Source: Burhinus oedicnemus
Taxonomy: Eukaryota > Chordata > Aves > Charadriiformes > Burhinidae
DNA: 64,000 nt
Assembly: GCA_008921705.1 (NCBI GenBank)
Contig: VFFE01007217.1
Location: 150,850-214,849, forward strand
Reading direction: 5' to 3'
Part shown: positions 13,401 to 24,939 of the stretch, piece by piece
Layout: the number at the start of each line of letters is the position of its first letter
Position numbering within the stretch: position 1 is the first letter of the stretch
Program-made: the position numbers and the translations under genes
The notes under the pieces: generated by a model
Seen by the model: the letters and a program-made list of their open reading frames with translations, nothing else
Told to the model about the DNA's origin: nothing
Databases searched by the model: none

Positions 13401-16400
13401 GAGGAAAGTATGGGAGCAGAATGAAAAGGCCAAAATGTCACAGGTGACACCACCAGTGAGGCATTTACACTATAAAGTATTACTTGCAAAAGAAAACAGG
13501 AAACATTACAATTAGGAGTAGGATGTTGAGAAGCATTCCGTCTTTGGCTCAGCTCCCGCCCGACTGAGCTGGATGACACAGAGGATTCAGCTGAAGTTAT
13601 AAGGCGACTATTTCTTGGTTGTCTGTTATAGTGTAACACAAAGCTTACAAGCACAGTAGTTTCCTACAAACTACGATAAAATAATCACCTCCCAGTGTGG
13701 AAGTACATTTCAGCGCTAGATAGTAGCTTTGCAGCTGATTATTCTGTATTATTTCTATTGCACCATAAACGTATTTACCATTTTGGATTATTTTAAAATA
13801 ATATAGCTTGCCATAGAAAAGCAAGCCAACTTCCACGTCAACGCAAGTATTTTTACTCTAATGTAATACCTATCACTTTGCCTCTAATGGATCATCAAAA
13901 GTTAAAACCTAATTATTTTAGTTCTTTGCAAATATTCAGATACGGTGCACAATTTCATTAAATCAGTTAGCTTCTGGACTTTCATTTTCGTGTGTTTTGC
14001 CTGCCCCATATAAGCAATACTGATGACGCCAAACAGGCTGTTGGCCTGTTCCTATGTTGCAATCTTGCGTGACATTATATTCTCTAGTAATGCCAATTCT
14101 TTTTGGCCCAAAGAGTCAGCCAGCTTTCCACACCTTTAAGGTTCTTTCCATTAGGAAAAGAAATTTGATATGATCCCCTTTATTTAGGAAGAATGTCCAT
14201 AACATCCTGATTTATGGAGCACAAAGAAATTCAGTTGAGTAGGAGCAATTTATTTACCTGTAGTTCCCAGACTCCCTGTAGGCAGCTGTATTCTAAAAAT
14301 CTTCCTTCCAGCATTTCTGATGCCACACAGACAGAATTACAGCAGCTTCTAGATCACTTCCTCAGTTCTGAAATTATTTCTAAATCCTCACAAAACCAGC
14401 TGGACTATACCTGCATGTGACCCAGTGTGAGCACATTTTCTACTGCCTGTTATCTAAATCAAAGTAAATTTTAATTGCTTCTTGTGTTTTCTGAATGGAA
14501 AGTGGCTCTCATGGCCGCTACTTTGAACAAAATGGTTGAACTGTCCAACGCCCAACACAGTAGCATGCTCTTCAGACTTAATTTTTTTGTATTGTCAAAC
14601 AAATCACTTTGGAATTGCACGGAATCTCTTAGCTTAGCCAGATATCACAGGCAATCCCATGTGGCCATCCACTGAAGCCAAGAGAATTACCGCAGGGATA
14701 GATTTGGCAGTACAGCACTTTGAACTGAGTTCCCTTAAGCAAGAAATCAGCACAAATGTACAAATCTGGCTGTGTTTGAAGGTTCTGTTTTGCAGCCATC
14801 TGTGCAGGCTTTTATTGTTAAACAGGAGTAAAACAAATTCTGGACTAAATGATACTAATTTATATATGTTTAGGTAAAAAAAAAATACACAGAATTAGGA
14901 AAGCTAATAGCTAGAAAAAGCTGTTTTGAATTATTAGAAAACCCAGAAAACATTATGTTTGAGTAAAACACTAAGCATCCAGCTTAAGACATGTTGACAC
15001 TACAAATTAACATCAGAATCCCAATATGATTTCTTAAGCTAAAAGATATAGTCAGCTGAAGACAGTTTACTGTGTGTTGATTTCTCAGACAAAACACAAA
15101 AGCTGAAATGTTGCCTCCTTTGTAATGGTACATAAAATCTTGTATCTTTTGTAGGAGAAGTAATGTACTTGATTACTGTTTGCCAAATCAATGAGTAATT
15201 ACATGGTGAAACATATTGCTACAGAAACCCACTGAGGTCAAGAACCAAGTAAATTCTAAAAATGTACATGAATAACAAACTACCCGGAGCTGTGATTGTT
15301 CACAATAATTCTGGAAGCCTTATTACATGTCATGCTTCAAATTTAAGAAACTCTCTTGCTGTTACAGTTTAGAGTACAATCTTTTATGAGGACAGACTGT
15401 CTCTGGTTACCAGCAGTGAGTACTTTGCTCAAGGACCTGATCTTGCCATAGGTGTAGAAAGATACTGACACCGTGAATCTCAAGTCTGATTCAGAATAGC
15501 ATTTTCTATGTATCAACCTCTGAGCTTTCTGTGACACCCTGCTGTTTGGGAGCTGAAGAAAGCAGGGTGGATGCCACTTTCAGTTACTTTTTTGCCATTT
15601 TGCTTTATCAGTAACAACCATTTTAAGGATGAAGCAAGTAAATAATGACACCACAATATAAATAATATAGATCTCTGCAGTCTGAGGGGGTTTTTTAAAT
15701 GCAGCTTTGCACAAAATCTTGATCCACATGCTGCTTTCACTCCTATTTGGGACCAGCTTCTGATCACTTTAAGCAGGGGAACACAATGAGGGGTTAAGCA
15801 CTGAAGTGCTCTCAGATTCAGACAAGATCAATAATCCTGTTAATTAGCAACATTATTTTTGCTTTTTTTAACACTCTTTAAATTGCAAGGAATGACACAA
15901 CTGGGAGATACATACTCACCTGAGCTGTGGAGCAATCACCACCGCAAAAGTAGTTCCAAGCAGCCACTAACCATTCACACTGCAAAGTCTCCTTGTGTCT
16001 CCAGTATGCTCTAGCGTAGAGCAGTCACACTGAAACAGCATGTGTAACCCAGGAGTAAGCTCCTCTACACCTGGAGTTCTGTATGATCAGCAGCTAACAC
16101 CAACCAGCTGATGGGCAGTGACTTGCTGCTGCCCAGGGCAGCAGCTCTTGCCTCTCCACGGTCATTGCCCCTGCTGTAAGACCCTAGCCAGAGCTGCCTT
16201 TTCCAAGACACTGGGAGCAAGACAAGGTGGGAAATGTGATGTGGATGGAGTCAAGGTGGATGAGGGAATGGAGCTGGCTTGTTTTTGTGGAGATGAGGGA
16301 GACAAATTAAAATTTGGGGCTTCAATATGCGATGAATGGACACAGGTACAGAAGTGGCATATGAGGGCAGGTGTGGAAGCACGGACCTTCCTGCACATCC

Positions 16401-16619
16401 ATGTGGACCAGTCTGGGGACAGAAGGCTGATGCGACCAGTTGTATCAAGGCTTGCCCCTATTCAGTGGATTAACCCTGGGAGCCTCTGCTCTGTATCAGT
16501 CTGTTTTGCTGTCATGGAGTCTATGCTAGGATACATAACAAGCAAGTTAAAATTTACACCCAGGAAGTTAATCACATGTTGTGACCGATCAAAACACCCC
16601 CACAATGGAAGAAGGCTCA
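10491..16619. other. Non-coding, nothing recognised
   Basis: Short chance frames on both strands. From about 16120 a frame runs into the RT remnant, but its first half (16120-16440) is moderately GC-rich and not recognisably viral; the left edge of the ERV lies somewhere in 16440-16620. Confidence 0.65.
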
Positions 16620-17430
16620 GAGCCATAAACTCCAGCCATAAAACCTGTAACAGAATTAGTCAAACAATTAGAGCAATGGAGTACTATAGAAAAACTCACC
16701 CACCATATAACAGCCCAGTATAGCCTTTTAAGAAACCAGACAGGATATGGCACATTACTATTGACTGTAGGGCTTTAAATAAAGCAACTGGCCCTTTAAC
16801 AGCCCCTATTCCCAGCATAGTAGATACAAACGTGCGCTTCTGTGGGTGGGAGTGTTAGCTACAAAAGGTATGGTCTTTACGATGCTGATACAAGAGCAAG
16901 ACAAACCACAGTTTGCATTTACTTGGGGTGGAAGACAGTACAGTTTTATCGCCTACCCCAAGGTTTTAAACCTGGCCCCACCATTGCCCATGCCATGTTA
17001 GCTAAAGAGATAGAATCAATCATCCTCCCACTTGAAGCAACAATTTTGCAATATACAGATGATAAGCTGATTGGAGGACATGATGAGGAAATGGTTCACC
17101 AAAGTATGAATGCTATCATCCAGCATTTACAAGAATTAAATGTTAGTGTTCCTGACTTGAAATGGCAAGGACCAAGTCAAGAAGCTGCATTTTTAGGTAC
17201 ATGATGGATAGGAGGACAGAAAACTCTTAGAGAATCTGTATTAGCAGAGATACAAAGCATTCAAGCCCCTTCTGATAAAAAGAGTTACAAGCTTTATTAG
17301 GAACTTTTGGGCTTTGGAGGTCACGATTTCCTGGATTTGGTATTTTAGGGGGATCTCTACAATTTGCTGAAGAAAAATGCAATATGGAATTGGGAACAAA
17401 ATCATCATGAAACATTAAATGCTTTAAATG
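16620..17430 (+). pseudogene. pol: ERV pol relic: reverse transcriptase
   Basis: A retroviral RT read in several frames. The entry motif ending YNSPV closes at 16723; the frame then shifts, and the LNKATGPL-type strand lies near 16774-16800. A further shift leads to the stretch with LPQGF (near 16950) and the catalytic YTDD at 17052-17063. A TGA at 17202-17204 cuts the connection region, and another frameshift follows near 17280. The active-site pair DD is still readable, but the fingers/palm region is shortened between about 16840 and 16930. Non-functional. Confidence 0.85.
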
Positions 17431-17745
17431 ATGGAATTTTACTAACCAATCTATAGGACCCGTTAACCCTGCACACCCAAGTACACTTCATATAGGCCTA
17501 GGTTATGAGGGATATCAATGAGGATTACAGCACATGATGTGCATGCTAAAAAAGCTTGCCTATTATGTTTTTCTCTAAATCGTGGCAAGGCTCCCAGCTA
17601 CCCTCCATTTGAGAAAGTGCTGTTAGCTGCATATGAAGGGCTGCTAACTACTGAGCCATTAATTCAAGAAACAGAAAACAAGTTATGTGCATCCATTCCT
17701 GTTTTAAAACCAATTTTATCTCGTAAGCTGCTACCCTTAATGGTA

Positions 17746-17780
17746 GTGCAGGAAACTGCTGTGCAGGAAACTGCTGTGCA
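17746..17780 (+). repeat. 15-bp tandem duplication in pol relic
   Basis: The unit gtgcaggaaactgct occurs at 17746-17760 and 17761-17775, followed by a partial third copy. It keeps the frame. Confidence 0.9.
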
Positions 17781-18060
17781 GCAATGGGCTTTGTATATAC
17801 TTCACCAGGTGACAAGTAACACGATGAATAAAGAAAACAAATGGTCGGAGAGTGTAGAGCAAACTGGGATGCCTGTTGAATACTACCATCTGCCCTCCTC
17901 TCCAATAACTGATGCGCCTCCACGGGAAGGTGAGACAAAAGAAGTTTGGTTCACAGTGGCTACAGAACTGGGTGAAAAACAGTCAGCAAGTATATGGTAG
18001 AGACATATGGGGAAAAAGATTTATGATACAGACGAATCTAAGTGCATATCCATTGGACAT

Positions 18061-18128
18061 TGTCATGGTTTGGGCCAGACTGGCCACTGAAGCGAACGGC
18101 AGATGCCCTGCCCCTTCAAACCAGGACA
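18061..18128. mobile_element. 68-bp LTR-ended miniature insertion with 5-bp target duplication
   Basis: A discrete insertion inside the ERV pol relic. It starts TGTCATGGTTT and ends AAACCAGGACA; these ends are imperfect inverted repeats (10 of 11 match) and have the TG...CA termini of LTRs. It is flanked by a perfect 5-bp duplication, gacat at 18056-18060 and 18129-18133. The start is shared with the 580-bp solo LTR at 49447-50026 (TGTCATGG). At 68 bp it is far shorter than a normal LTR, so it is either an LTR with nearly all its interior deleted or a miniature non-autonomous element. Boundaries are strong; family is inferred. Confidence 0.75.
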
Positions 18129-18289
18129 GACATGTTATCTGGCCACCAAAAACTAAAAACCCTGAGGCAAAGTGGAATCAGGTGGCTGATCATTTGGCTA
18201 AAATAAATGTATTGCAAAACTCAAGGCAGAAAGGCTAGTAAGTGTTTACAGGAATGGCTAGGACACACTGGGAATTAGGATTTATTTCA

Positions 18290-18731
18290 ATGAGCTGCAA
18301 GGAGAGGATGGCCTGTGACAAAAGCTTTGGCAATACATATCGTAGATGCAGGCCATTTTTTTCAAACAACGGTAGAGTACCTGTCAAAAAGACAACAGTT
18401 TGCCAGCCTCACGGAAGGTAAACTACCCTGAGAAACTTGTCAAGCAGATTATATTGGTCCTTTAAACACCTGAAGGCTAGAAATACATTCTCACAGGAGT
18501 AAAAACAGGGGTGTAGGGAATGTGCACCTCACCCAAGCTGCAACTGGTCCAGCAATCATTACTGGTTTAAACCGGTGGTTTGCTACTTTTCCCTTGCCCA
18601 GAGAAATACAATCTGATAATGAATCACATTTTAAAAAGAAAGTTTTACAAAGGAAAGGAGTATGGGATTCTGTAGACACTACAGGGAGTAAGTTAACAGT
18701 AACTGGGGCTTGGATTATGTCCAAGACCTAG
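18290..18731 (+). pseudogene. pol: ERV pol relic: truncated integrase
   Basis: Integrase core remnants in more than one frame. An ADYIGPL-type segment with the first catalytic Asp lies at 18447-18449, and QSDNESHF with the second catalytic Asp at 18615-18617. The third acidic residue (Glu) of the DDE triad and the C-terminal domain are not visible before the frame closes at 18729-18731, so the domain is truncated. Non-functional. Confidence 0.75.
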
Positions 18732-18857
18732 ATGTTTTCTTTTGCAGGAAAATACAGGGTTACCTCATCACCATGGGAATGCTGACAATCAGAACGTATG
18801 CCTGAGACCTGTCTCTAATGGGTTCTGCCTTTTCACATTGCCTTTGGAACAGCTCAG

Positions 18858-20700
18858 GTGTTGAACATCAGTTGCAATCCAACTTTGAAACTAGTTACAG
18901 GAAAAATACTGTCTGCATTAGCATGGAGTCAAGGACTGCTAGTAGGTGATAATGTTACAGTAATCCTGAGATTTAAAATTAACCTGACTTTAATTATATG
19001 TAATACTGGATGGGAAACTGCAAATGATTTTAACAATAAAATGAAGTGGGTACTACAGGGCTATAAGGCAACTAATCGTACCTTAATGGCTCATAAGAAT
19101 TACGCTTGAATTGTAAACAGAGAACAACATAATAATACACAGCAATTTTTCCTTAAACACTGCTAATAATCAATAAGGAGTCAATGTGAATCGACAAAAT
19201 TAAGATACCACTTGTTCCTGATTGTGTATCTTATAAAACAACCAAAGCAACCTCTTAACAAAGGTACTCCTTTACTTAATGCAATTGCATGATGGATGAG
19301 CACCCATGATTATGGGTCCAAAATTAACGATAAAGAACATACGTTTCAACTTAACCAATGTAAATACTGGTGCATGGAACAAGACTTGTGATTCGTGGCT
19401 ACAAAATCATACACCAACAGGCAAAGAACTAAAAGGAGTATCATGCAAACTTTGCTGGGTGGAATTGGTACAAGATCAGGAATATTGAATTCATCTGATA
19501 CTGAAACTCTAGCAAATAAATTATCAGTATTGGAAGAAATGAAGGCTGATGTAACCAGAATGACTGGAAGCTGGCTACCAACAGCTTTACAAACTTCCAT
19601 ATGAGACTGGCAAGGTACTTGGCACCTTTAGCGACAAACTAAAGTATCACTGTGGTCCCCATTACTAACCACCAAAACCATACCACAAGAAGCCAGCTCT
19701 GCTTTATCTTGTATTTTATTTCAATTAACTAGTATATATCAGGTTAATCAGATTTGGGCAGCCATTGAAAGTAGTCAAAGACAAACCTTAGAGCCAATGT
19801 TCCCTGACCTGGTAAAAGACAAATTCAAACAAGGATGGCTTAAAACTATTGAGGGCCCTTATGGTAATGCAGCTACAGAGGAGTTAATATTCCAGTTGCT
19901 AGGAATTGGACAGATGAGTGCCACTTATACAAAAATCATACTCTTATGCCAATTTGCTGTCATTTATAAAAATTTGCTGTCTTTTATAAAAAGATGTGGA
20001 TACCTATAGTAGCAGGAGATTGTTTGCACTGTAATACACATGACATTTATGAAATTAGTAAACACTACACCTACTGGCTATCAAGCTGAGGATGGACCTG
20101 CCCTACCATGCCTAGAGCTCCAGAATTATGCAGTATGAAACATTCCTCTGGTAGCATGTCTACAGGAATGAGATAGCGGTACATGGCAATGGTTTTGGGT
20201 GTGTGTGTATCCACCTTCAATACTATCCACTTCAAAGATGATGTAAATTTTGGATGTGGCAACATTTGCTGCTTTAATATGACATATATTTTTGACCAAA
20301 CAACCAATCAGATTTGCAGGTTAACTTCTTGTTGACTGAACAAAAGATGTCTTATTTTGCACCATTTAAGATATCAGTAACATGTGGAGTGACCTTTGAT
20401 CCACAAGATGACTTTGTCAAACAAAATGCCAAGGTTACCCAACATCTGTCTGAAATTGGAAAATGTTTAGATAAAAGACAAGTAAAAATGGTATATGATA
20501 ATAATGACCTGAGTCAATTAGTGAAAGTGGAAACTAGCCTTACTGAACATCATTGGTATATCTTTAAAGGTTTGTCACCAAAAGCTACCAATGCACTGAA
20601 ACTAGTGTTACATCTATGCTTCTATTGTTAATAATCATTGTATTGTTACTTTTTGTAAGCTTGATATTGACCTGTTACCTGAAAAATCAAATAGTACATG
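18858..20700 (+). pseudogene. env: ERV env relic (SU and TM)
   Basis: Envelope remains in several open fragments (18858-19109, 19395-19604, 20314-20631). A furin-type RTKR site at 19425-19436 marks the surface/transmembrane boundary, followed by a Gly-rich stretch and an LNSSDTETLANKL helix start. A cysteine cluster with CGNICC lies near 20258-20275. The C-terminal hydrophobic anchor begins near 20595 but is interrupted by a stop at 20629-20631 and continues in another frame to about 20690. A 20-bp unit is tandemly duplicated at 19951-19990. Multiple stops make it non-functional. Confidence 0.75.
19951..19990 (+). repeat. 20-bp tandem duplication in env relic
   Basis: Two copies of a 20-bp unit starting aatttgctgtc, with one mismatch, at 19951-19970 and 19971-19990. 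Confidence 0.9.
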
Positions 20701-20857
20701 ATATTAACTCAAGTTAAATCACATACTAAATCTGTAAATAATGTTTCCCATATGCTCTCACCCTCAGCATGCGCAGGCAAGAGGGCTGGTAATTCATATG
20801 ACGAATGTATTAAGCTCACTGTGCAGCACCAAGAATTGTTGAATGCTGGGCTGAGCC

Positions 20858-20868
20858 AAGGGGTGGAA
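20858..20868 (+). other. ERV polypurine tract
   Basis: AAGGGGTGGAA directly before the TG that opens the 3' LTR, the expected position for plus-strand priming. One T interrupts the purines. Confidence 0.55.
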
Positions 20869-21392
20869 TGTGGCCAGCCTACACCCCCCTACAATGCATC
20901 AAGGCTCAGAGGAGATGAGCAAAAACATAATTATCTCAAGGAAGACTGTAAAGAATGACCACCAGCTATCCTAAAGCTGAACTTATCTCAACCCAAAGGG
21001 TACTGGAGGGTAACCTTTGCTTTAGATAAGATGGCTGTGGGTCATCACACTGTATAAACAGCCTTCCCTGAGATAACTAGTCTTCCTGAGCTAGCCAGTC
21101 CAACATGGCAGGAGAAGGGTATACATGGCTCAACCGAAAACAGAGTCTAGAAACTGAGCAACCAACATCATGCACTTTGGAGAGAACAACGGGCTTGAGC
21201 GGGCTTCAACCCACATATTCCTTCTGGGCAACTGGAGATGCCCAGCATCATGATGGTGAGCATACAGAGCCCCATAACAAGAATTATGTTTTTATTGTGG
21301 TTCACCTGTATATTGCAATTGCTATTTTATCCTTGTGTTGTGATTTCAGTACATTGCTGTATCACTCTTCTAAATCAAAATCCCATGTAACA
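20869..21392 (+). mobile_element. ERV 3' LTR
   Basis: About 524 bp, opening TGTGGCC after the polypurine tract and closing at a CA in catgtaaca. A TATAAA lies at 21053-21058, about 185 bp in. No canonical AATAAA was seen. No second copy is present upstream. The 3' edge is the best TG...CA choice by eye and may be off by tens of bases. Confidence 0.55.
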
Positions 21393-24300
21393 CCAAATAT
21401 ATCAAATAAGTAAATTTGATATTAAACATTAAACCCTTGTGTGCAGGATCTAAAAGAATGTGGTCAGAGAGTACTGAACGCTGACACATATGAAAATATG
21501 ATATTACAATCAAGCAAGAACAAATGGGGGAGAAAAACCATCTTATAAGTGGGAAATAACTGAAAAGATGAAGACTCTGTTCTTACACAAAACCAATTAG
21601 CCTAGGACTTCTATTGTGGTGGTAAGTAGTATTTCACATCATCAAATTCAGTTGACAGTAATCTAAATGGCATTGGTGCTCAGTGCCTTTTCCCAGCAAG
21701 AGTATCAAGGTAGATGTGAATATTTGCAAATGACACTAAATGGAGAAAATAGAATATATTTTCTAGTACAGGTACAACTCAGTGAAATCAGACATCCTCC
21801 TAAGTGTTTAGATTTCAGGCGCTAATGGATTTTCCAGCAACTGGTAAAAGTCTGCAAAACTTCATTGAAAGCTGGACAATTTGCTTACGTGGTCCGCTAC
21901 AATACCTGAAGGTATCACAACCACTTAGACTAACCACTTTCCTAACTCACCTCAAACTTTTCAAAAGCAAAGTAATAAGGTCCTCCTGAGGAATCCTTTT
22001 CAACTACAAATAAATTTGCACCAGTTAAAGAGAAAAAAAAAAGTATAATAATACTTGATGTACTAATTATAACATTATTGTGTTCTTCTGCATTTGTTCT
22101 TGGCTGATCCAAAAGTCACTTATCAAGTTTATCTGACATCAGCTTTTATTAAAATAGAAAACAGAAACAAACAAAAAAGCATCGTTTTAGCAACTTTAAT
22201 AGCTTTGCCAAACTTTAATCACTTGGGCTGAAAATTTCCATGATGATTGTCTGCTTTGGCCTGTACAAACTTCATTCATAATTGTTCAGAATGATACTCT
22301 AATAATAACAGCTACAGAATAGCACATACAAAAATTAGTAATTTTGTCTTTAGACTAGGGCTTGACTAGCTTGCAGCAAATACAGCATAGTCAAACTCCA
22401 AACAAAGAGGCTAAAGCAAAATTCTGAACAGCTATTCACTAAATAGCACCATCTAACCTGAACCCTGAATCAAGCATCGGCCATGAAGAAAAAAATAGCA
22501 CGATGGTATTGCTCAAGGCTGTCATATTATGTAAAAAAACAACTTCAATGCTTCCCAGCTTTTCCAGGCTTGAACTTTCAACTGTTATGCCTTTATTTGA
22601 CTGTGTGTTTACACATGTACACTTGCATGCATACATAAATGCAATAAATATACACATCAAGTAGAAACAAAGTAGAGTCAAAATGTGCAAGTTTTAGAAG
22701 AAAGAACACATTACCTGAAAAGGAAAAATTCAAACTGTTCTTCTAATGTGAACATGTAGTTCCATATTCTGTTATTTGGTAGTACCATTCAGGCTCCATA
22801 AGATGGCAGACCTGCATATATTTAACAGATGTTAGTGTAATGACATTGCTGTAAATACATCTCTTTTAAAATGGTTGCTTTAAAAGGATGGTGCATGTTT
22901 TTAGTCAGAATGTTTTGAATGTGATATATTTAGAACCGTAATGAACTCTGCTTACTACTCCGTACCTTTCCCATACTCACTGCTGGCTTTGGGCATGGCC
23001 TACATAGAGCAGCCGTGAAAAAATAAAATGTAGCGTTATCACTCAGAGCTGATTGATTGGAATTACCTGAACTTGATCAATGTAACTCTTTCTAATAAAC
23101 ATATAATTGGTATTTATTCCTGTTGATTCATTCTAGCAACTTGTGCTCAAAGTAAGCTAATTCTTAGAATATAATTGCTGTCCTGAACACATTAAAGCTC
23201 TTCAGTTTATCTTTTAAACTGCTTTCCAGGAGACTATTTGGGGCAACAATGATTTACTTGGTAACCTGAAATTGGTATATTTATTTCCCACTGAATGATG
23301 CTATCACTTGTAAAAGCTTTTTTCGGGTTCTTGGAAATTAATGTAGTTCTATTATTTGCACAATCATTACAGTAAATTAATACAGCAAATTGGCTTTATG
23401 ACTAATATACAATGTTTAAGGTTGTTCTGGAGAATACTGTGTGATGCCTTTACCAGTGCTTTATACCCATTTCCCTTCCATTTGTTAAGACCTCAAGCTG
23501 TTTTAGACCTGAGATTTTCAAACATGAATTTTTCAAAAACGCTATCATGACCAAGTAAGAAATGGAATGAGCTTGCAATCTCACTTTTATGTTTGAATTT
23601 AGCAAACCCTCACTCATAAACGTTATAATTATAATTACACAGGCATATAATTTTCCCATAAAGGTTTCATTGCACTTGTTCCACTTGGCTAGGACTACAA
23701 GGAAAAGTGGCTAGATTGTTTTTAATATTTTGAAATAATTCTTTGGAAAAAAGACAGTAAGAAGTGTTCACGCGAGCAGGAAAGCAGTTTGTACTCAGTA
23801 AGGCTGTGAAAAGGAAATAATGATAATTTTAAAATAAAAAGTGTTCTACTTCCCAGTGAGCAAATGGAATAAAGGAAACAAATTACCATGGAATTTAACT
23901 CAAAATCCTTCCAACAGCACATCAGGAATGTTATCCTGAAAACTGCAGTTACAAAGAAAACTTTCACTAGAGTCAAGAAATTGGGCTGTTTTGTTCATAT
24001 GCAAATTGGGATTTTTTCGTATGTAAACATGCTCTTTAATAATTGCTTAGCAGTGAAACCTTATTTAAAATACTGCTCCCTGACACATTCAGACTTCTTG
24101 CTGACTCACTCTTCAAGAATGGGATTTTGAAAAAGAGCAACGAAAACACTCCAGTAACAGAAATACTGAAGAATTTAGATATTATGAATGTCTGTAACCT
24201 ACTTCTACGTTCAGGCGGTTATTGTACCCAGCTTTGCAGATGTGCCAGGAAGTTTTTGCTGGTTTGAAACTCCCATCGTTTTTAAAGCGGTCCTGTAAGC

Positions 24301-24939
24301 CTCTTACTTTTGCAGAGAAGGCTTTGTTATTTGTTTGCTTCTGGTTTATCTATGCTTATTTCAATTAGAGACATATGAAAAGCCCACACGAGTGGTTATG
24401 GCATGTCTGCAGCTCCTTATGCAACAGGGCTGCAGTGGGTTTTGGCCAGGCCCAAGGGGCCCCAGACACCCAACAATGTCCAGAAGTCCCAGATGGAAGC
24501 AGGCCAACCTCGCGTGCCTCTGCACCGCTTTGCAGTTCGGGTCTTATTTTGCAGAAGCATCTCTTTGCATGGAAAGATTTTGCAGCGTTTCAGCAAGATA
24601 TTTAAGAGATCACTCATCACTTTATCGCGCATATCGTCCTCCAACTGTCACTCCAACTGTCACTTCGAGCAGCAGTCCAAGAAATGCTTCTCATACCGAT
24701 AGTGGAAGAGCAGAATAAGCAAATTTGTACTTCCACATTTTGTAGCCCTGGCACCCTGCGTTACGGAGAAGGAATGAGAAAAGAGGCTTTCTCTTTCTGC
24801 TGCTTTTTGACACAGAAACCCGGCTCTAAAGAGATAACTGACTGAGGAAAAGCTCCTTCCTGCCAGTTCTGGCTCATGAGCCAAGCAGCTATTGCTGCAA
24901 ACTGCAGCAGTATGAAGAGGCGGGAAATCTGTCGGTAGG
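21393..24939. other. AT-rich non-coding
   Basis: No gene or repeat recognised between the ERV LTR and the orphan CpG island. Confidence 0.7.

Larger units (their letters stand above)
17440..18240 (+). pseudogene. pol: ERV pol relic: RNase H region
   Basis: Follows the RT connection. An open frame at 17518-18000 contains a PPFEK-LLAAYEGL-type segment typical of the region before retroviral RNase H. The expected first RNase H acidic site near 17955 is disrupted by a small deletion. A 15-nt unit is duplicated in frame at 17746-17775, and a 68-bp foreign insertion sits at 18061-18128. The end of the domain shows a NQVADHLAKI-like helix near 18176-18210, followed by a stop at 18236-18238. Confidence 0.7.
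16620..21392 (+). mobile_element. 5'-truncated endogenous retrovirus relic (pol-env-LTR)
   Basis: Proviral remains in + orientation in the order reverse transcriptase, RNase H region, integrase, env, polypurine tract, 3' LTR. No 5' LTR, primer-binding site, gag or protease was found upstream; the sequence before about 16620 is not recognisably viral. Each domain is broken by stops and frameshifts, so it cannot encode a functional virus. The RT/env style suggests a gammaretrovirus-like (class I) avian element, but class assignment by eye is uncertain. Its many disabling changes suggest an old insertion. Confidence 0.85.

Noticed and set aside
16118..16723. 201-codon + frame as a gene
   Set aside because: It starts at GTG and its last third is retroviral RT. 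The frame is a chance join of flank and pol relic.
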